Part shown: positions 42,507 to 53,771 of the stretch, piece by piece | Layout: every line of letters begins with the position of its first letter | Numbering within the stretch: the first letter of the stretch is position 1 | NCBI GenBank assembly: GCA_005843815.1 | Contig: SZYA01000002.1 | Location: 1-56,719, forward strand | Source: Chlorobium sp. | GTDB lineage: Bacteria; Bacteroidota; Chlorobiia; Chlorobiales; Chlorobiaceae | Length of the DNA: 56,719 nucleotides | Reading direction: 5' to 3' | Notes under the pieces: generated by a model | The model's input: only the letters and a program-made list of their open reading frames with translations | Databases searched by the model: none | Told to the model about the DNA's origin: nothing | Position numbers and translations under genes: made by a program

Positions 42507-43073
42507 TCACGGTTTTACATCCGCAGCGACCTTCATACGCACTATTCTGGTGGGATTGGAAACCGCGCCATTGTTGTACTGCGAACCAGCCTTTACCTTG
42601 TCAACAAATTCCATTCCGGAAACGACTTGTCCCCAAACGGTGTATTGCCCGTCGAGAAATGGCGCTGGTGCGAAGCAGATGAAAAACTGGCTGTCGGCAC
42701 TGTTGGGGTCAGAGGCGCGGGCCATGGAGAGGGTGCCCCTGATATGCTGCTCGCGCGAAAATTCAGCTTTAAGCTGTTGGCCGGAACCGCCGGAACCGTC
42801 ACCCTGCGGATCGCCGGTCTGGGCCATAAATCCCGGTATAACACGGTGGAAGGTGAGACCGTCATAAAAACCTTTGCGGGTCAACTCTTTGATGCGCGCC
42901 ACATGGCGTGGGGCAATATTTGGAAGCATCTGGATGACGACTCGTCCTGACGGAAGGTCGAGATAGATCGTGTTTTCGGCATTGAGTGCTGGCGCTGCAG
43001 AGAGCGTCAAGGGATGTAAAGCGGTTAAAAGCCCTAAAAAAACGACGAGAATTCTCAATGGTTTATTCAACAT
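42507..43073 (-). CDS. Exported cyclophilin-type peptidyl-prolyl isomerase
   Basis: A 188-residue protein. The signal peptide (MLNKPLRILVVFLGLLTALHPLTLSA) leads to a cyclophilin domain with FYDGLTFHRVIPGFMAQTGDPQGDGSGG, GTLSMARASDPNSADSQFFI and FLDGQYTVWGQVVSGMEFVDK, all conserved. It speeds proline isomerisation of exported proteins. The start MLNKPL (43073) fits the signal peptide better than the earlier in-frame start at 43127. Confidence 0.9.
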   Translation of the reverse strand: MLNKPLRILVVFLGLLTALHPLTLSAAPALNAENTIYLDLPSGRVVIQMLPNIAPRHVARIKELTRKGFYDGLTFHRVIPGFMAQTGDPQGDGSGGSGQQLKAEFSREQHIRGTLSMARASDPNSADSQFFICFAPAPFLDGQYTVWGQVVSGMEFVDKVKAGSQYNNGAVSNPTRIVRMKVAADVKP

Positions 43074-43426
43074 GGGGTTCTTGTTACGTTTGGATGAATA
43101 TGTTTTCCTGAATATAAGGAAGTACATACAGGTTCAACACTGCTTTTCATCAGAAAAATTGTGAATGAATCTGCCCCGAAACGAGGTTTTTGCATCCCAT
43201 ATTCATGGTATTTTTATGGTATATGCTTGGATTTTATGATGATAGAAGGCTTTATTGACAACTGTAAATCAAACGTTACTCATATAAACTATCAACTTTT
43301 GACACAGAACAGCATTATTAGTGGCAGCTCTTATGGCTGTTGTTGTCTCTTGATGGGCTTTGAAAGGCGGAAGAACCGATTATCGACATGATGACACCTG
43401 TTGTTCAGGTCTGATTATTTTTTTAA
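43074..43426. other. Intergenic region upstream of tRNA-Cys
   Basis: About 350 bases of AT-rich sequence. TTGACA hexamers occur near 43256 and 43300, but without a good -10 at normal spacing. A short stem (ACCTG-TTGTT-CAGGT) and T-run precede the tRNA. An open frame over this region has odd composition and is not accepted as a gene. Confidence 0.4.
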
Positions 43427-43500
43427 GGCGATGTGGGTGAGTGGTCTAAGCCAAGGGTCTGCAAAACTCTTTATCACAAGTTCGAATCTTGTCATCGCCT
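43427..43500 (+). tRNA. trnC: tRNA-Cys (anticodon GCA)
   Basis: A full cloverleaf is readable. Acceptor arms GGCGATG / CATCGCC; D-stem GGT / GCC; anticodon stem AGGGT / ACTCT with loop CTGCAAA (anticodon GCA); T-stem ACAAG / CTTGT with loop TTCGAAT. The discriminator base is T, as in Cys tRNAs. CCA is not encoded. The last base is also the end of the convergent cbiO gene. Confidence 0.92.
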
Positions 43501-44219
43501 CACTCTTGTAGACGTAGTGGAAGTTCAAGACCATTTGCTTCAAGGAGTTCTCTGTTGCTGAGGATCTCCCTTGTTGCTCCATGGGCGGTAATTTTTCCTT
43601 CTGCCATGATATAGACCCGGTCACAGGTATCCCAGATAAAATCAAGGTCGTGAGAGACCGTTATTTTTGTTGATTGCAGTGTGTTGACGAGATTGATCAG
43701 CTTTCGTCTGTTTCGGGGGTCGAGGTCCGAGGTTGGTTCGTCCATCACCAGCACTGGCGGCTGCATAATCAATACAGCAGCAAAGGCGGCAAACCTTTTT
43801 TGCCCCTGGGAAAGCTGAGAGGGGGGCTTGTCTCGCAGTTCCCAGAGGTCGAGATTTCTCAGAAGCTGCTCTGCTGCGGCATCAACATCCTGTTTATTCC
43901 TGCCAAGGTTGAGCGGACCAAATAGCACATCATCATATAAACGTGCCGTAAAAAGCTGGTCGTCAGGGTTCTGAAAAACCAGTCCGACCTGCTGGCGGAT
44001 TGTTTCGATATTCTTTTTGTTGATCACAAGGCCCCCAATGCAGATTTTTCCATCATCTGGCAGAAAATAGCCATTCAGATGGTTGAGGAGGGTCGATTTC
44101 CCTGCTCCGTTAGCCCCCACGATGCCTGCCGATTCACCGGCAAGAATGGTCAGTGAAAGATTGTCAAGCGCTTTGGTGCCATCAGGGTAGAAAAAGCTTA
44201 CCTCTTCTGCAATGATCAA
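43500..44219 (-). CDS. cbiO: Energy-coupling factor ATPase, CbiO-like
   Basis: A 239-residue ATPase of a cobalt/nickel ECF transporter. Walker A is GANGAGKS, with LSQGQKRFAAFAAVLIMQPPVLVMDEPTSDLDP holding signature and Walker B, and VFQNPDDQLF the Q-loop, typical of CbiO. A TTG at 44219, seven bases after GGAGGA, gives the normal N-terminus (IIAEEVSFFYPDG). A longer in-frame ATG at 44297 would overlap cbiQ and adds non-homologous residues. Its stop codon meets the tRNA-Cys end. Confidence 0.86.
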   Translation of the reverse strand: MIIAEEVSFFYPDGTKALDNLSLTILAGESAGIVGANGAGKSTLLNHLNGYFLPDDGKICIGGLVINKKNIETIRQQVGLVFQNPDDQLFTARLYDDVLFGPLNLGRNKQDVDAAAEQLLRNLDLWELRDKPPSQLSQGQKRFAAFAAVLIMQPPVLVMDEPTSDLDPRNRRKLINLVNTLQSTKITVSHDLDFIWDTCDRVYIMAEGKITAHGATREILSNRELLEANGLELPLRLQE

Positions 44220-44235
44220 GGGGAGTCCTCCGGTC

Positions 44236-44994
44236 TCAGTGAATAAATACCATACGCACAGCCAGAAAGCTGAGAAACGAGAAAAACAGGGCAGCAATGT
44301 CCACTCTTGTGAATGGTGGTGTCTCTGCTTTTTCAGCTAATCCATGCTGGAAGCCTCGGGCTGTCATTGCCATGTAGATTTTTTCAGCTCTGGCTGTTGT
44401 TCTGATGAGGAGTGAGCCAATCAGTTTCGCTGTCGTGAAGAGATCTTTGCCTTTACCGCCAAACGAACGCATATCCCTTGCTCTCTTCATTGCACCAGCC
44501 TCCTTGGCCAGGAGAAAGCTGTACCGGTAAACCAGAAGCAGTTGCGTAACAAAAAGTTCAGGCACGCCCACTCTTTTCAGGGCAAGAGCAAGACGATAAA
44601 ATGGTACAAGCAGGGTGAGCAACTGCAGGGCTATCATGGTAACCATACTCTTGACGACAATAACCATGCCTGAAATCACTCCTCCGCTTACCGTTATTCC
44701 AAACAGATCAAAGAATGGGCGACGGTCAAGCCATGGGTTTGCGGCAGCCATGAGGAGTACAAAAGGGGAGAGGAGGAGAAGGCGATGCAAGAGTGGCTTT
44801 ACAGGAATATCTGCTGCTGTTATCAAAAGAAGTGGAAAGGAGGCATAGCTGATTACTGCAGGTAAATTGTATTTCGGTACCGAGAGCACAAAAAGCAGAA
44901 ACATGGCCGACAGAATAAGCGCTGGCTGGTCGCCGATCGGAATAAAAAGGTGCGGAGCTTTGTTATCTCTGCTCCGAATATTGATATCCTTCAC
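44236..44994 (-). CDS. cbiQ: Energy-coupling factor transmembrane protein, CbiQ-like
   Basis: A 252-residue inner-membrane protein with five or six hydrophobic segments. The coupling motif region KRARDMRSFGGKGK ... AEKIYMAMTARGF is the diagnostic CbiQ feature that contacts the ATPase. It starts four bases inside the CbiM gene (overlap ATGA), and is followed by cbiO. Confidence 0.9.
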   Translation of the reverse strand: MKDINIRSRDNKAPHLFIPIGDQPALILSAMFLLFVLSVPKYNLPAVISYASFPLLLITAADIPVKPLLHRLLLLSPFVLLMAAANPWLDRRPFFDLFGITVSGGVISGMVIVVKSMVTMIALQLLTLLVPFYRLALALKRVGVPELFVTQLLLVYRYSFLLAKEAGAMKRARDMRSFGGKGKDLFTTAKLIGSLLIRTTARAEKIYMAMTARGFQHGLAEKAETPPFTRVDIAALFFSFLSFLAVRMVFIH

Positions 44995-46034
44995 CGTACT
45001 TGGGAGTTTGCTATCTTTTTTTCTCTTTTCGGTGCTCTTTTTTTCAGTACAAAACCTGCCGCTCCGGCAAGAAGCAGCATAGAGAGGCTTCCCACGATTC
45101 CAGAGACGCTTGTACCAGGATTGACAGGAGAGGCGGATATTGCTGTTTTTTCGACAGCGTTGCCGGATATTTTGAATGAATAATCAGGAAGAAATGCTGT
45201 ACGATCTTGCAGAGAAGCCAAGATATCATGAACATTATCGCTCCTGCTGTATAATTTCTCCTGTTGGCTTACCTTGGCGATGGACCATTCCAGGCCGTCA
45301 GGCAGGGGGGAGGCAAACAGTGATAGAACACCCCCTCCGATCATTGCGGCAAGAGTAAACAGGGCAAGAGTGAAACGTGGTTTTGATGATGCAGATTGCC
45401 GGGCAAGAAGAGCTGGTTCGGTTTTCATGACAAACGATACTATTGCCAGGGTAACCAGCCCTTCAACGATACCAATCGCCAGGTGAATCGGTAGCATGAA
45501 GAGCAGAAATGTGCTGAAGGGCAGTTCGGTTATGCCTGACAAGGTGGTTTCCAGAACAACGCAAAATGCTCCCATCACAAGGCAGGCCATAGCCGCTGTC
45601 ATGGTGCCGGCAGTACGTTTACCCGAAGATGAAGAGTTTCCGGTAATAACTTGATAGATGCATGGAAAGGCAACAAATGCGGGTAAAAAGGCGAGGTTGA
45701 ATATATTGCAACCAAGCGCCAGGATTCCACCATCGGCAAAAAAAAGAGACTGGATGACAAGTACTGAGGCAAGAGAGATAAATGCCCGGTATGGACCAAG
45801 CAAGAGCGTCAGGAGAAGCCCTCCGCTGAGATGTCCACTGGATCCTGTGCCGGGGATCGTGAAATTGATCATTTGAGCAGCAAAAATAAAAGCTCCGAGT
45901 ACACCCATAAGTGGTGTTTTGGAGCCATCCACTTCCAGTGATACTTTTTTTGCGGAATAGCCGATCAGCGAAACGCTTATCGCCCAGAATGCTCCGCCGA
46001 CCACAGGAGAGAGTAAAGCATCGGCGACGTGCAT
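44991..46034 (-). CDS. cbiM: CbiMN-type fused substrate-binding membrane protein (cobalt or nickel)
   Basis: A 347-residue fusion. Residues 1-210 or so are CbiM: the N-terminal MHVADALLSP keeps the His2 needed for metal, and NFTIPGTGSSGHLSGGLL follows. The C-terminal part contains PDGLEWSIAK, the hallmark of the CbiN/PDGLE domain, and ends in a membrane helix and a Lys-rich tail. The complex is CbiMN-Q-O. Cobalt for cobalamin fits the biology, since bacteriochlorophyll synthesis needs cobalamin, but nickel cannot be excluded. An AGGGAG ribosome site is present. No cobalamin riboswitch was recognised upstream. Confidence 0.87.
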   Translation of the reverse strand: MHVADALLSPVVGGAFWAISVSLIGYSAKKVSLEVDGSKTPLMGVLGAFIFAAQMINFTIPGTGSSGHLSGGLLLTLLLGPYRAFISLASVLVIQSLFFADGGILALGCNIFNLAFLPAFVAFPCIYQVITGNSSSSGKRTAGTMTAAMACLVMGAFCVVLETTLSGITELPFSTFLLFMLPIHLAIGIVEGLVTLAIVSFVMKTEPALLARQSASSKPRFTLALFTLAAMIGGGVLSLFASPLPDGLEWSIAKVSQQEKLYSRSDNVHDILASLQDRTAFLPDYSFKISGNAVEKTAISASPVNPGTSVSGIVGSLSMLLLAGAAGFVLKKRAPKREKKIANSQVR

Positions 46035-46204
46035 AGTTGTGAACTCCCTGAGTTTGCTTGAAAAAATGAATTAAAATAACAACACTGCTCTCCACAAACA
46101 AACCTCTCCCTCTTTCTCCCCTTTTTTCTTATAATACCGTACATTGTTCCTTTGCTATCAATGGCATAACAGGAATCAACCAGAACGAAGAGGCGTGGCG
46201 ACTG

Positions 46205-46924
46205 ATGGCTGAAACTATTCTCAGGCTTGAAAACATCCGCAAGGAGCTTGGTCTCTCCAAGGCTATCCGCCAGACCATCATTCCAAATATTTCACTTGAT
46301 ATCTATGCGGGGGAGTTTGTTGCCATTACAGGCCCCTCCGGTTCAGGTAAATCGACACTGCTTTATCTTATGGGAGGGCTTGACAAGCCGACATCTGGCA
46401 ATGTGTGGCTTGAAGGGGAGAAGATTTCTGAAAAAAATGAGACGGAGATGAACCGTATCAGAAATGAAAAAATTGGGTTCATCTATCAGTTTCATTTTTT
46501 GCTGCCTGAGTTCAACGCTGTTGAAAATGTCAGTATGCCCATGATGATCAATGGCCGACGTACTCGTAAGGAGATTAAAGAGCGAGCGATGAAGCTGCTC
46601 GACATGGTTGACATGCAGAACAAGTACACCAACAAACCGAGTCAGTTGTCGGGAGGCCAGCAGCAGCGGGTGGCTATTGCGCGAGCTCTTGCCAATGAGC
46701 CTAAAGTGCTGCTTGGTGATGAACCGACCGGCAACCTTGATTCCCGCTCGGCCAACAATGTCTATCAGCTTTTTGACCGTCTGAACCGGGAGATGCATCA
46801 GACGATTATTGTTGTCACTCATGATGAGGAGTTTGCCAACCGTGCCGGGCGGAGGATTCATCTGGTTGACGGGCAGGTTGAGAGTGATCGCTTGTTGCGG
46901 GTAAAGGAAAAAGAGCCCCTTTGA
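46205..46924 (+). CDS. lolD: LolD-like ABC transporter ATPase
   Basis: A 239-residue ATPase of the LolD/MacB group. Walker [10 protein letters not shown] is near residue 44; the signature [33 protein letters not shown] holds the LolD-type GDEPTGNLD. The permease gene (LolC/E or MacB type) is not adjacent. It is followed by cruA and ligA on the same strand. Substrate could be lipoproteins (sorting) or another lipid-linked cargo. Confidence 0.83.
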   Translation: MAETILRLENIRKELGLSKAIRQTIIPNISLDIYAGEFVAITGPSGSGKSTLLYLMGGLDKPTSGNVWLEGEKISEKNETEMNRIRNEKIGFIYQFHFLLPEFNAVENVSMPMMINGRRTRKEIKERAMKLLDMVDMQNKYTNKPSQLSGGQQQRVAIARALANEPKVLLGDEPTGNLDSRSANNVYQLFDRLNREMHQTIIVVTHDEEFANRAGRRIHLVDGQVESDRLLRVKEKEPL

Positions 46925-46958
46925 CAGAACGACACTACTACCACTATTTTTTACCGAT

Positions 46959-48497
46959 ATGTCCTTGTTACTTGAAAGCATCAAGCAGACTAAACCCCAT
47001 CTTTTTCGAGCATTTTCATTGATTGAGGATGGTGAAGAGCATCTTCAACGAATCATTGAGCTTGATCGATATTGGGAGCAGTTGAAACAGCCTGTGCGGA
47101 GGGTGATTTTTCCCTCCAGTGATCTCCCGAAAGATGTGGTTATCAGAGGCGAGTACGATTTGATCTATGCGGGGGGGACGCTCAGCCTGCTTCATGCTGC
47201 GGTGATGGCAGGGAGGTATGGGCGCAAAGTGATGATTTTTGATCGCCAGCAACCGGCAAAATCAACCAGAGACTGGAATATTTCCCGAAAAGAGTTGCTG
47301 AAACTTTCCTCTATCGCTCTTTTTACCGAACGTGAGATTGACTCGGTTATTGTTCGTCAGTACAAAAATGGCTGGGTTGAATTTTACCAACCTGACGGAA
47401 GTCAGAAGAGGCTGGTGATTGACAATGTGCTTGATTGTGCTGTTGATGCCGACAAGCTTCTTGGCCTTGCAAAAGAGAAGGTTCAGGCTGTGCCAGGAAG
47501 CACGATTATTGCCGGGAGTACCTTTCTCTGTTGCTATCAGTGTGATGACCATATTGTGGTAAAGATGGAGGATTCTCAGGGTGGCCTCATTTATTACAAG
47601 GCACGAGTTTTGATTGATGTTATGGGGATACTCTCTCCCATTGCCATGCAGCTTAATGGAGGAAAGCCGCAAACCCATGTCTGTCCGACGGTTGGTACCA
47701 TAGCGAGCGGTTTTGAGGATGTTGATTTTGATACTGGTGAAATTCTCGTCACAACAGCTCCTGCCGATACAGCACCAGGGAAAGGGCGACAACTGATCTG
47801 GGAGGGTTTTCCCGCTGAAGGCACAAAGTATATCACCTACCTTTTCTTTTATGACGAGGCGGACTCCACCAATGACAACTCGTTGCTGGCGCTTTTCGAC
47901 ACCTATTTCAGAATACTTTCCGAGTACAAAAAACCGGGAAAAGATTTTGTGGTCCACCGGCCTGTCTACGGGATTATTCCTGCCTATTTCCATGACGGCT
48001 TTGAGCGCATTAGAGAGATTGCCGAAAACAACATCATTCTCTTCGGCGATGCGGCTTCACTTGCCTCACCACTTACCTTTTGCGGTTTTGGCTCGATGGT
48101 ACGCAACCTTGAGCACCTTACTGGCTCTCTTGACCGGGCACTCTCCGACAACAAACTGTCGAAAAAGCATCTTGAAATGATCAGCGCTTACGAGCCCAAT
48201 GTCGCCTCCATGGCTAATCTCATGAAGTATATGTGTTTTAACGTGGCAACCGATGAGCCGAATTTTGTCAACGATCTGATGAATGAGGTGATGATTGTTC
48301 TTGACGATCTTCCTCAGCACTACCGTCAGGCGATGTTTCGTGATGAAATGAAGATTGAAGAGCTTGCAATAGTGATGCTCCGGGTTGGATGGCGCTATCC
48401 CAAAGTGGTGATGGCAACCTGGGAGAAGCTTGGTATTCAGGGCTCTCTCGGTTTTCTCAAAAATATTGTTGGATGGGCATTTTCACCAGTCAGATAA
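46959..48497 (+). CDS. cruA: CruA-type lycopene cyclase
   Basis: A 512-residue FAD-dependent protein. The nucleotide-binding segment YDLIYAGGTLSLLHAAVMAGRYG is followed by the family hallmark TRDWNISRKELLKL. A second FAD contact, ILFGDAASLASPLTFCGFGS, is near residue 365. These are shared with CruA/CruP, the lycopene cyclases of green sulfur bacteria and cyanobacteria, which make gamma-carotene for chlorobactene. Cyclase activity is inferred from family. It is 34 bases after the LolD-like gene and 15 before ligA. Confidence 0.83.
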   Translation: MSLLLESIKQTKPHLFRAFSLIEDGEEHLQRIIELDRYWEQLKQPVRRVIFPSSDLPKDVVIRGEYDLIYAGGTLSLLHAAVMAGRYGRKVMIFDRQQPAKSTRDWNISRKELLKLSSIALFTEREIDSVIVRQYKNGWVEFYQPDGSQKRLVIDNVLDCAVDADKLLGLAKEKVQAVPGSTIIAGSTFLCCYQCDDHIVVKMEDSQGGLIYYKARVLIDVMGILSPIAMQLNGGKPQTHVCPTVGTIASGFEDVDFDTGEILVTTAPADTAPGKGRQLIWEGFPAEGTKYITYLFFYDEADSTNDNSLLALFDTYFRILSEYKKPGKDFVVHRPVYGIIPAYFHDGFERIREIAENNIILFGDAASLASPLTFCGFGSMVRNLEHLTGSLDRALSDNKLSKKHLEMISAYEPNVASMANLMKYMCFNVATDEPNFVNDLMNEVMIVLDDLPQHYRQAMFRDEMKIEELAIVMLRVGWRYPKVVMATWEKLGIQGSLGFLKNIVGWAFSPVR

Positions 48498-50513
<2,016 letters not shown>

Positions 50514-50559
50514 CCACCAAAACAATCATTACCACAATAACTCCCCATCATTCAAAATC

Positions 50560-50970
50560 TTAATTCTGTTTATTTCGAATAACTTTTATGACTTTGGAAT
50601 TCAATTGTCCAACAGGCCATACTTCCAATACTTGTCCCTCTGCAATTGTCTCAGTTGGATTAGCTATCGCCTTAATCTCAAAATCGCGAATGTTGGCGGT
50701 GGGAGTAGAGTTACCAACATAAGCCTTGATTTGCCATTGGCCACTCTTCCGTGCCGTGACTTTTGGTTGTACCCAGTATTCTGATTTTTCAAGAGCATGA
50801 ACAATAACCCATACAGTACTGGCACCATCAACAGTACCTTTTACTATGGGTCGCCAGGAAACGCTTGCACCATCTGCAGGAGTATCAATGGTCAAGTTGG
50901 CACAAAAAGCACGTTGAATCGGAGCTAAACAGAGAAACTGAATAGCCATGAGAATAATCACTTTTCGCAT
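50560..50970 (-). CDS. Secreted protein with Ig-like domain, unknown function
   Basis: A 136-residue protein. The signal peptide (MRKVIILMAIQFLCLAPIQRAFCA) is followed by NLTIDTPADGASVSWRPIVKGTVDGAST, the typical start of a bacterial Ig-like or fibronectin-like domain, and a beta-rich remainder. The ATG at 50970 has AAGGGGA upstream; a longer frame to 51036 is rejected. Function unknown. Confidence 0.72.
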   Translation of the reverse strand: MRKVIILMAIQFLCLAPIQRAFCANLTIDTPADGASVSWRPIVKGTVDGASTVWVIVHALEKSEYWVQPKVTARKSGQWQIKAYVGNSTPTANIRDFEIKAIANPTETIAEGQVLEVWPVGQLNSKVIKVIRNKQN

Positions 50971-51257
50971 TTTGAATCCCCTTGTTTGTGAATCTGTTAG
51001 TTGGCGGAAGTTTCGTGAATAATGGATGACTAACATAACCTCTTATTTTGTAGTAATTTATTGGTGCAAGAATAGCTGGATTGGTAACGACAACAACCAG
51101 CGAATACGTACATCGAAAGTATAACTAAAAAATTCGTTTTTCAGGACATCCCTGCCAATTTTTTCGACAGCTCATTATCGATCCTCATTACACAGGCGGC
51201 AATATGTTGTTCAGCAAGGATTATCGGCATTTTTTCCCGTAACAATGTCTCAAATGC

Positions 51258-51980
51258 CTATTTTTTTGCCACATACAATATGGAGGTTTCAAAAGTCATG
51301 GGGAAATACTCGGCGCTCCTGAATCCATTTTTTTTAAGAATGGTGGTAAAGGCTTCAGCCTGAGGAAACTGCTCGACGGAGTTCGGCAGATAGTCGTAGG
51401 CAAATGAAGATTTACTGAACAGCCCGGCAATTTTGGGGAGTACCTTCTTGAAATAAATCAGGTAGAGTGATTTCATGGTGCCATTGCGCGGAATCATCGG
51501 TTCAATAATGAGAGCATGGCCGCCTGGTTTCAAAACCCGGTGGAACTCGCGCATTCCAGCATCAAGGTTTTCGAAATTCCTTACACCAAAGCCTGCGCTG
51601 ACTATATTGTAGGTGGCATTACCAAAGGGAAGTTTTTCCGCATATCCCTCATGAAAGATGATATGCGGATACTTCTTTTTTGCAATCACCAGCATTTCGG
51701 GAGAGAGGTCAAGAGCGGTAACCCTGGCACCGGAAATTTTTGCCATGGAGGCGGCCAGGTCACCCGTGCCGGTTGCGACATCAAGAATTATTGGGGCACT
51801 GTTGTTGCCAAGCAGTTGTTTTGCTTTGTTGGCAGTTTTGGCACGCCAATAGTTGTCTATGCCCAAGCTGAGCAGATGGTTGAGGAAATCATAGGTTGGG
51901 GCAACTTCATCAAACATTGTCCGTATTGATCCTCTCGACTTTGTCCTCAGAAGGGACTTTGTTTCAACTATTTTTGCCAT
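51258..51980 (-). CDS. menG: UbiE/MenG-type methyltransferase (demethylmenaquinone methyltransferase)
   Basis: A 240-residue SAM-dependent enzyme. [27 protein letters not shown] is the family opening, [16 protein letters not shown] the SAM-binding motif I, and [29 protein letters not shown] the later motifs. It methylates demethylmenaquinone to menaquinone. The start MAKIVETK (51980) is chosen; ATG 51989 is an alternative. It overlaps the hisI end by 17 bases. Confidence 0.92.
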   Translation of the reverse strand: MAKIVETKSLLRTKSRGSIRTMFDEVAPTYDFLNHLLSLGIDNYWRAKTANKAKQLLGNNSAPIILDVATGTGDLAASMAKISGARVTALDLSPEMLVIAKKKYPHIIFHEGYAEKLPFGNATYNIVSAGFGVRNFENLDAGMREFHRVLKPGGHALIIEPMIPRNGTMKSLYLIYFKKVLPKIAGLFSKSSFAYDYLPNSVEQFPQAEAFTTILKKNGFRSAEYFPMTFETSILYVAKK

Positions 51981-52377
51981 ACACCTCATCCGGATTAAAC
52001 ATCAGGGTATCACATATTTCCATGGTGAGTTCATCGGTTGCTTTACGGTAAAAGCAGGAGTGATAGCCAGCATGGCAGGCACCACCGGTTTGGGAGACCT
52101 TCAAGAGCAGGGTATCACCATCGCAGTCGATCAGGATGTCATGCACCACTTGCATATTGCCGGAGGACTCTCCCTTCAGCCAGAGCTTTTTGCGACTTCG
52201 GCTCCAGTAACAGGCTTTCTGTTTTTCGAGCGTCATTTGAAGGCTTTCGAGATTCATCCAGGCCATCATAAGCACTTTTCCTGTCTCATGATCTTGCACA
52301 ATTGCCGGAACAAGCCCTTTTTCATCGAACTTTACTGTTTCAAGAAAGCTATTATTTATATCTTGGCTGTTGCCCAT
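51964..52377 (-). CDS. hisI: Phosphoribosyl-AMP cyclohydrolase
   Basis: A 137-residue HisI of histidine synthesis. Motifs: [40 protein letters not shown] and the metal-binding [28 protein letters not shown], with three conserved Cys (in ACHAGYHSC and ILIDCD). There is no HisE domain. It is followed by menG with an overlap. Confidence 0.95.
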   Translation of the reverse strand: MGNSQDINNSFLETVKFDEKGLVPAIVQDHETGKVLMMAWMNLESLQMTLEKQKACYWSRSRKKLWLKGESSGNMQVVHDILIDCDGDTLLLKVSQTGGACHAGYHSCFYRKATDELTMEICDTLMFNPDEVYGKNS

Positions 52378-52446
52378 TGATTGGTGTAGATTTGATGTTT
52401 TTCAAGCACGATCAGGCTCTTGAGAGCAGGAAAAGAAAAATGTTCC

Positions 52447-52468
52447 TGAATATTGATAAAAATATTGA
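52447..52468. promoter_or_regulatory. Near-palindromic AT-rich site between hisI and the membrane fusion gene
   Basis: TGAATATT (52447-52454) and AATATTGA (52461-52468) form an 8-base inverted repeat with one mismatch, in the 166-base divergent gap. It may be an operator. Chance is not excluded in such AT-rich DNA. Confidence 0.25.
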
Positions 52469-52543
52469 AAAATCAAGGTCAGAATGGATAAAAAGTTAAA
52501 AACTTGTAACTTCCGAAAGCTGAATCCATAACCAAGGCGCCTC

Positions 52544-53626
52544 ATGAAGTCCCTGCAGAAATTTCTTCCTAAATATTCCATTGCACTTGCTCTTCTTTTT
52601 ATAGCTACGCTCATTTTTTTGATGACGAAAGGGAACTCGGTTACTATTGACGTCGTCGAGGTTACTCATGCAGAGTTGATTCAGGCGGTCTATGCCACCG
52701 GTTTTGTGGAAGCTGATGCCGTTGCCAATCTTAATGCAGAGTGCTCCGGCACGGTGAGTTATGTCGGTGCACTTGAGGGTCAGCATGTCAAAGCTGGTCA
52801 GAAACTTTTTCAGTTTGATAGCCCTCAGCCTCAGCTTGCTGTTCATGAAGCACAATCGGCCCTTGCCGAACAACAGGCGCTTTTGCGGGACAGCAGTCGT
52901 CGAAGTGCCAGAAAGAAAAATCTTTTCAGTGAGGGTGCAATATCTCGTCAGGAGCTTGAAGATGCTGAAAAAAATAGTATACAGAGTGAAGAGCTGCTTC
53001 AGCAGCGGGTGTTTCAGTTGAAGATGCGTGAGGATGATCTGAAAAAGTTGACCGTCTCGGCCCCATTTTCTGGTGTCCTGACCTTGCAGAGTGTGAAGAA
53101 GGGTGATTATGTTACCATCAACACTCTTGTTGCCCGGGTGGTTGATACCTCACGATTTATGATCAGTGTTGAGGTTGATGAGCTTGATGTTCCAAGGATG
53201 CGTCATGGTCAGGTGGCTACAGTTGCCTTTGATGCCTATCCAGACAAACGATTTTCGGCAGTTGTTGCTCGTATAGTGCCTCAGACTGACCAGATCACGA
53301 AGACTTCGAGAATTTTCCTGACCCTTGACCATCTGCCCGGAAATATTCAGGCAGGCATGACCGCTACAGCCAACATTATTTATAATGTCAAGCCAAATGC
53401 GCTTCTTGTTAAAAAAAGCTCCTTGTTTGAAGATAACCGTCAGAGTTATGTTTGGAAAATAGAGAAGGGCCGGTTAAAAAAACAGCCTGTTCAGCAGGGA
53501 GAGAGTGATATGAGCTATGTTGAAGTGCTTCAGGGGCTTAAAAAAGGGGACAAGATTGCTCTCTCTCCCGACAAGAGTTTTCATGAAGGGCTGGAGGTCA
53601 ACATCACTCCAGCAAAAATGCCTTGA
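52544..53626 (+). CDS. HlyD/RND-type membrane fusion protein (periplasmic adaptor)
   Basis: A 360-residue adaptor. One N-terminal membrane helix (about residues 13-30) anchors it. A lipoyl half-motif (ECSGTVSYVGALEGQHVKAGQKLFQFD) is followed by a coiled coil (about residues 95-165, rich in Gln/Glu/Ala), the second lipoyl half (VSAPFSGVLTLQSVKKGDYVT) and beta-barrel domains. It links an inner-membrane pump to an outer-membrane channel, but the pump gene is not next to it. A MacA-type role is possible. Confidence 0.83.
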   Translation: MKSLQKFLPKYSIALALLFIATLIFLMTKGNSVTIDVVEVTHAELIQAVYATGFVEADAVANLNAECSGTVSYVGALEGQHVKAGQKLFQFDSPQPQLAVHEAQSALAEQQALLRDSSRRSARKKNLFSEGAISRQELEDAEKNSIQSEELLQQRVFQLKMREDDLKKLTVSAPFSGVLTLQSVKKGDYVTINTLVARVVDTSRFMISVEVDELDVPRMRHGQVATVAFDAYPDKRFSAVVARIVPQTDQITKTSRIFLTLDHLPGNIQAGMTATANIIYNVKPNALLVKKSSLFEDNRQSYVWKIEKGRLKKQPVQQGESDMSYVEVLQGLKKGDKIALSPDKSFHEGLEVNITPAKMP

Positions 53627-53771
53627 AACAGTGTTGATCCGAGAATTAGCGAGAGAGGGACATTTTTTTTAAAAATAAATCATCAGGGTGTTGAGTTTGT
53701 GCCTCTCAATTACGTTATTGAAATAGTTTGTTTACCCTCCGTTAAAAACCACAGAACAGTATATCTTGAAT

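Noticed and set aside
43161-43391. A 76-codon plus-strand frame before tRNA-Cys
   Set aside because: Odd composition (many Cys, Tyr, Ile), no ribosome site, AT-rich non-coding background and no family resemblance.
46035-46204. Possible cobalamin riboswitch upstream of cbiM
   Set aside because: No B12-box-like core or long structured leader could be recognised; a model search would be needed to exclude it fully.
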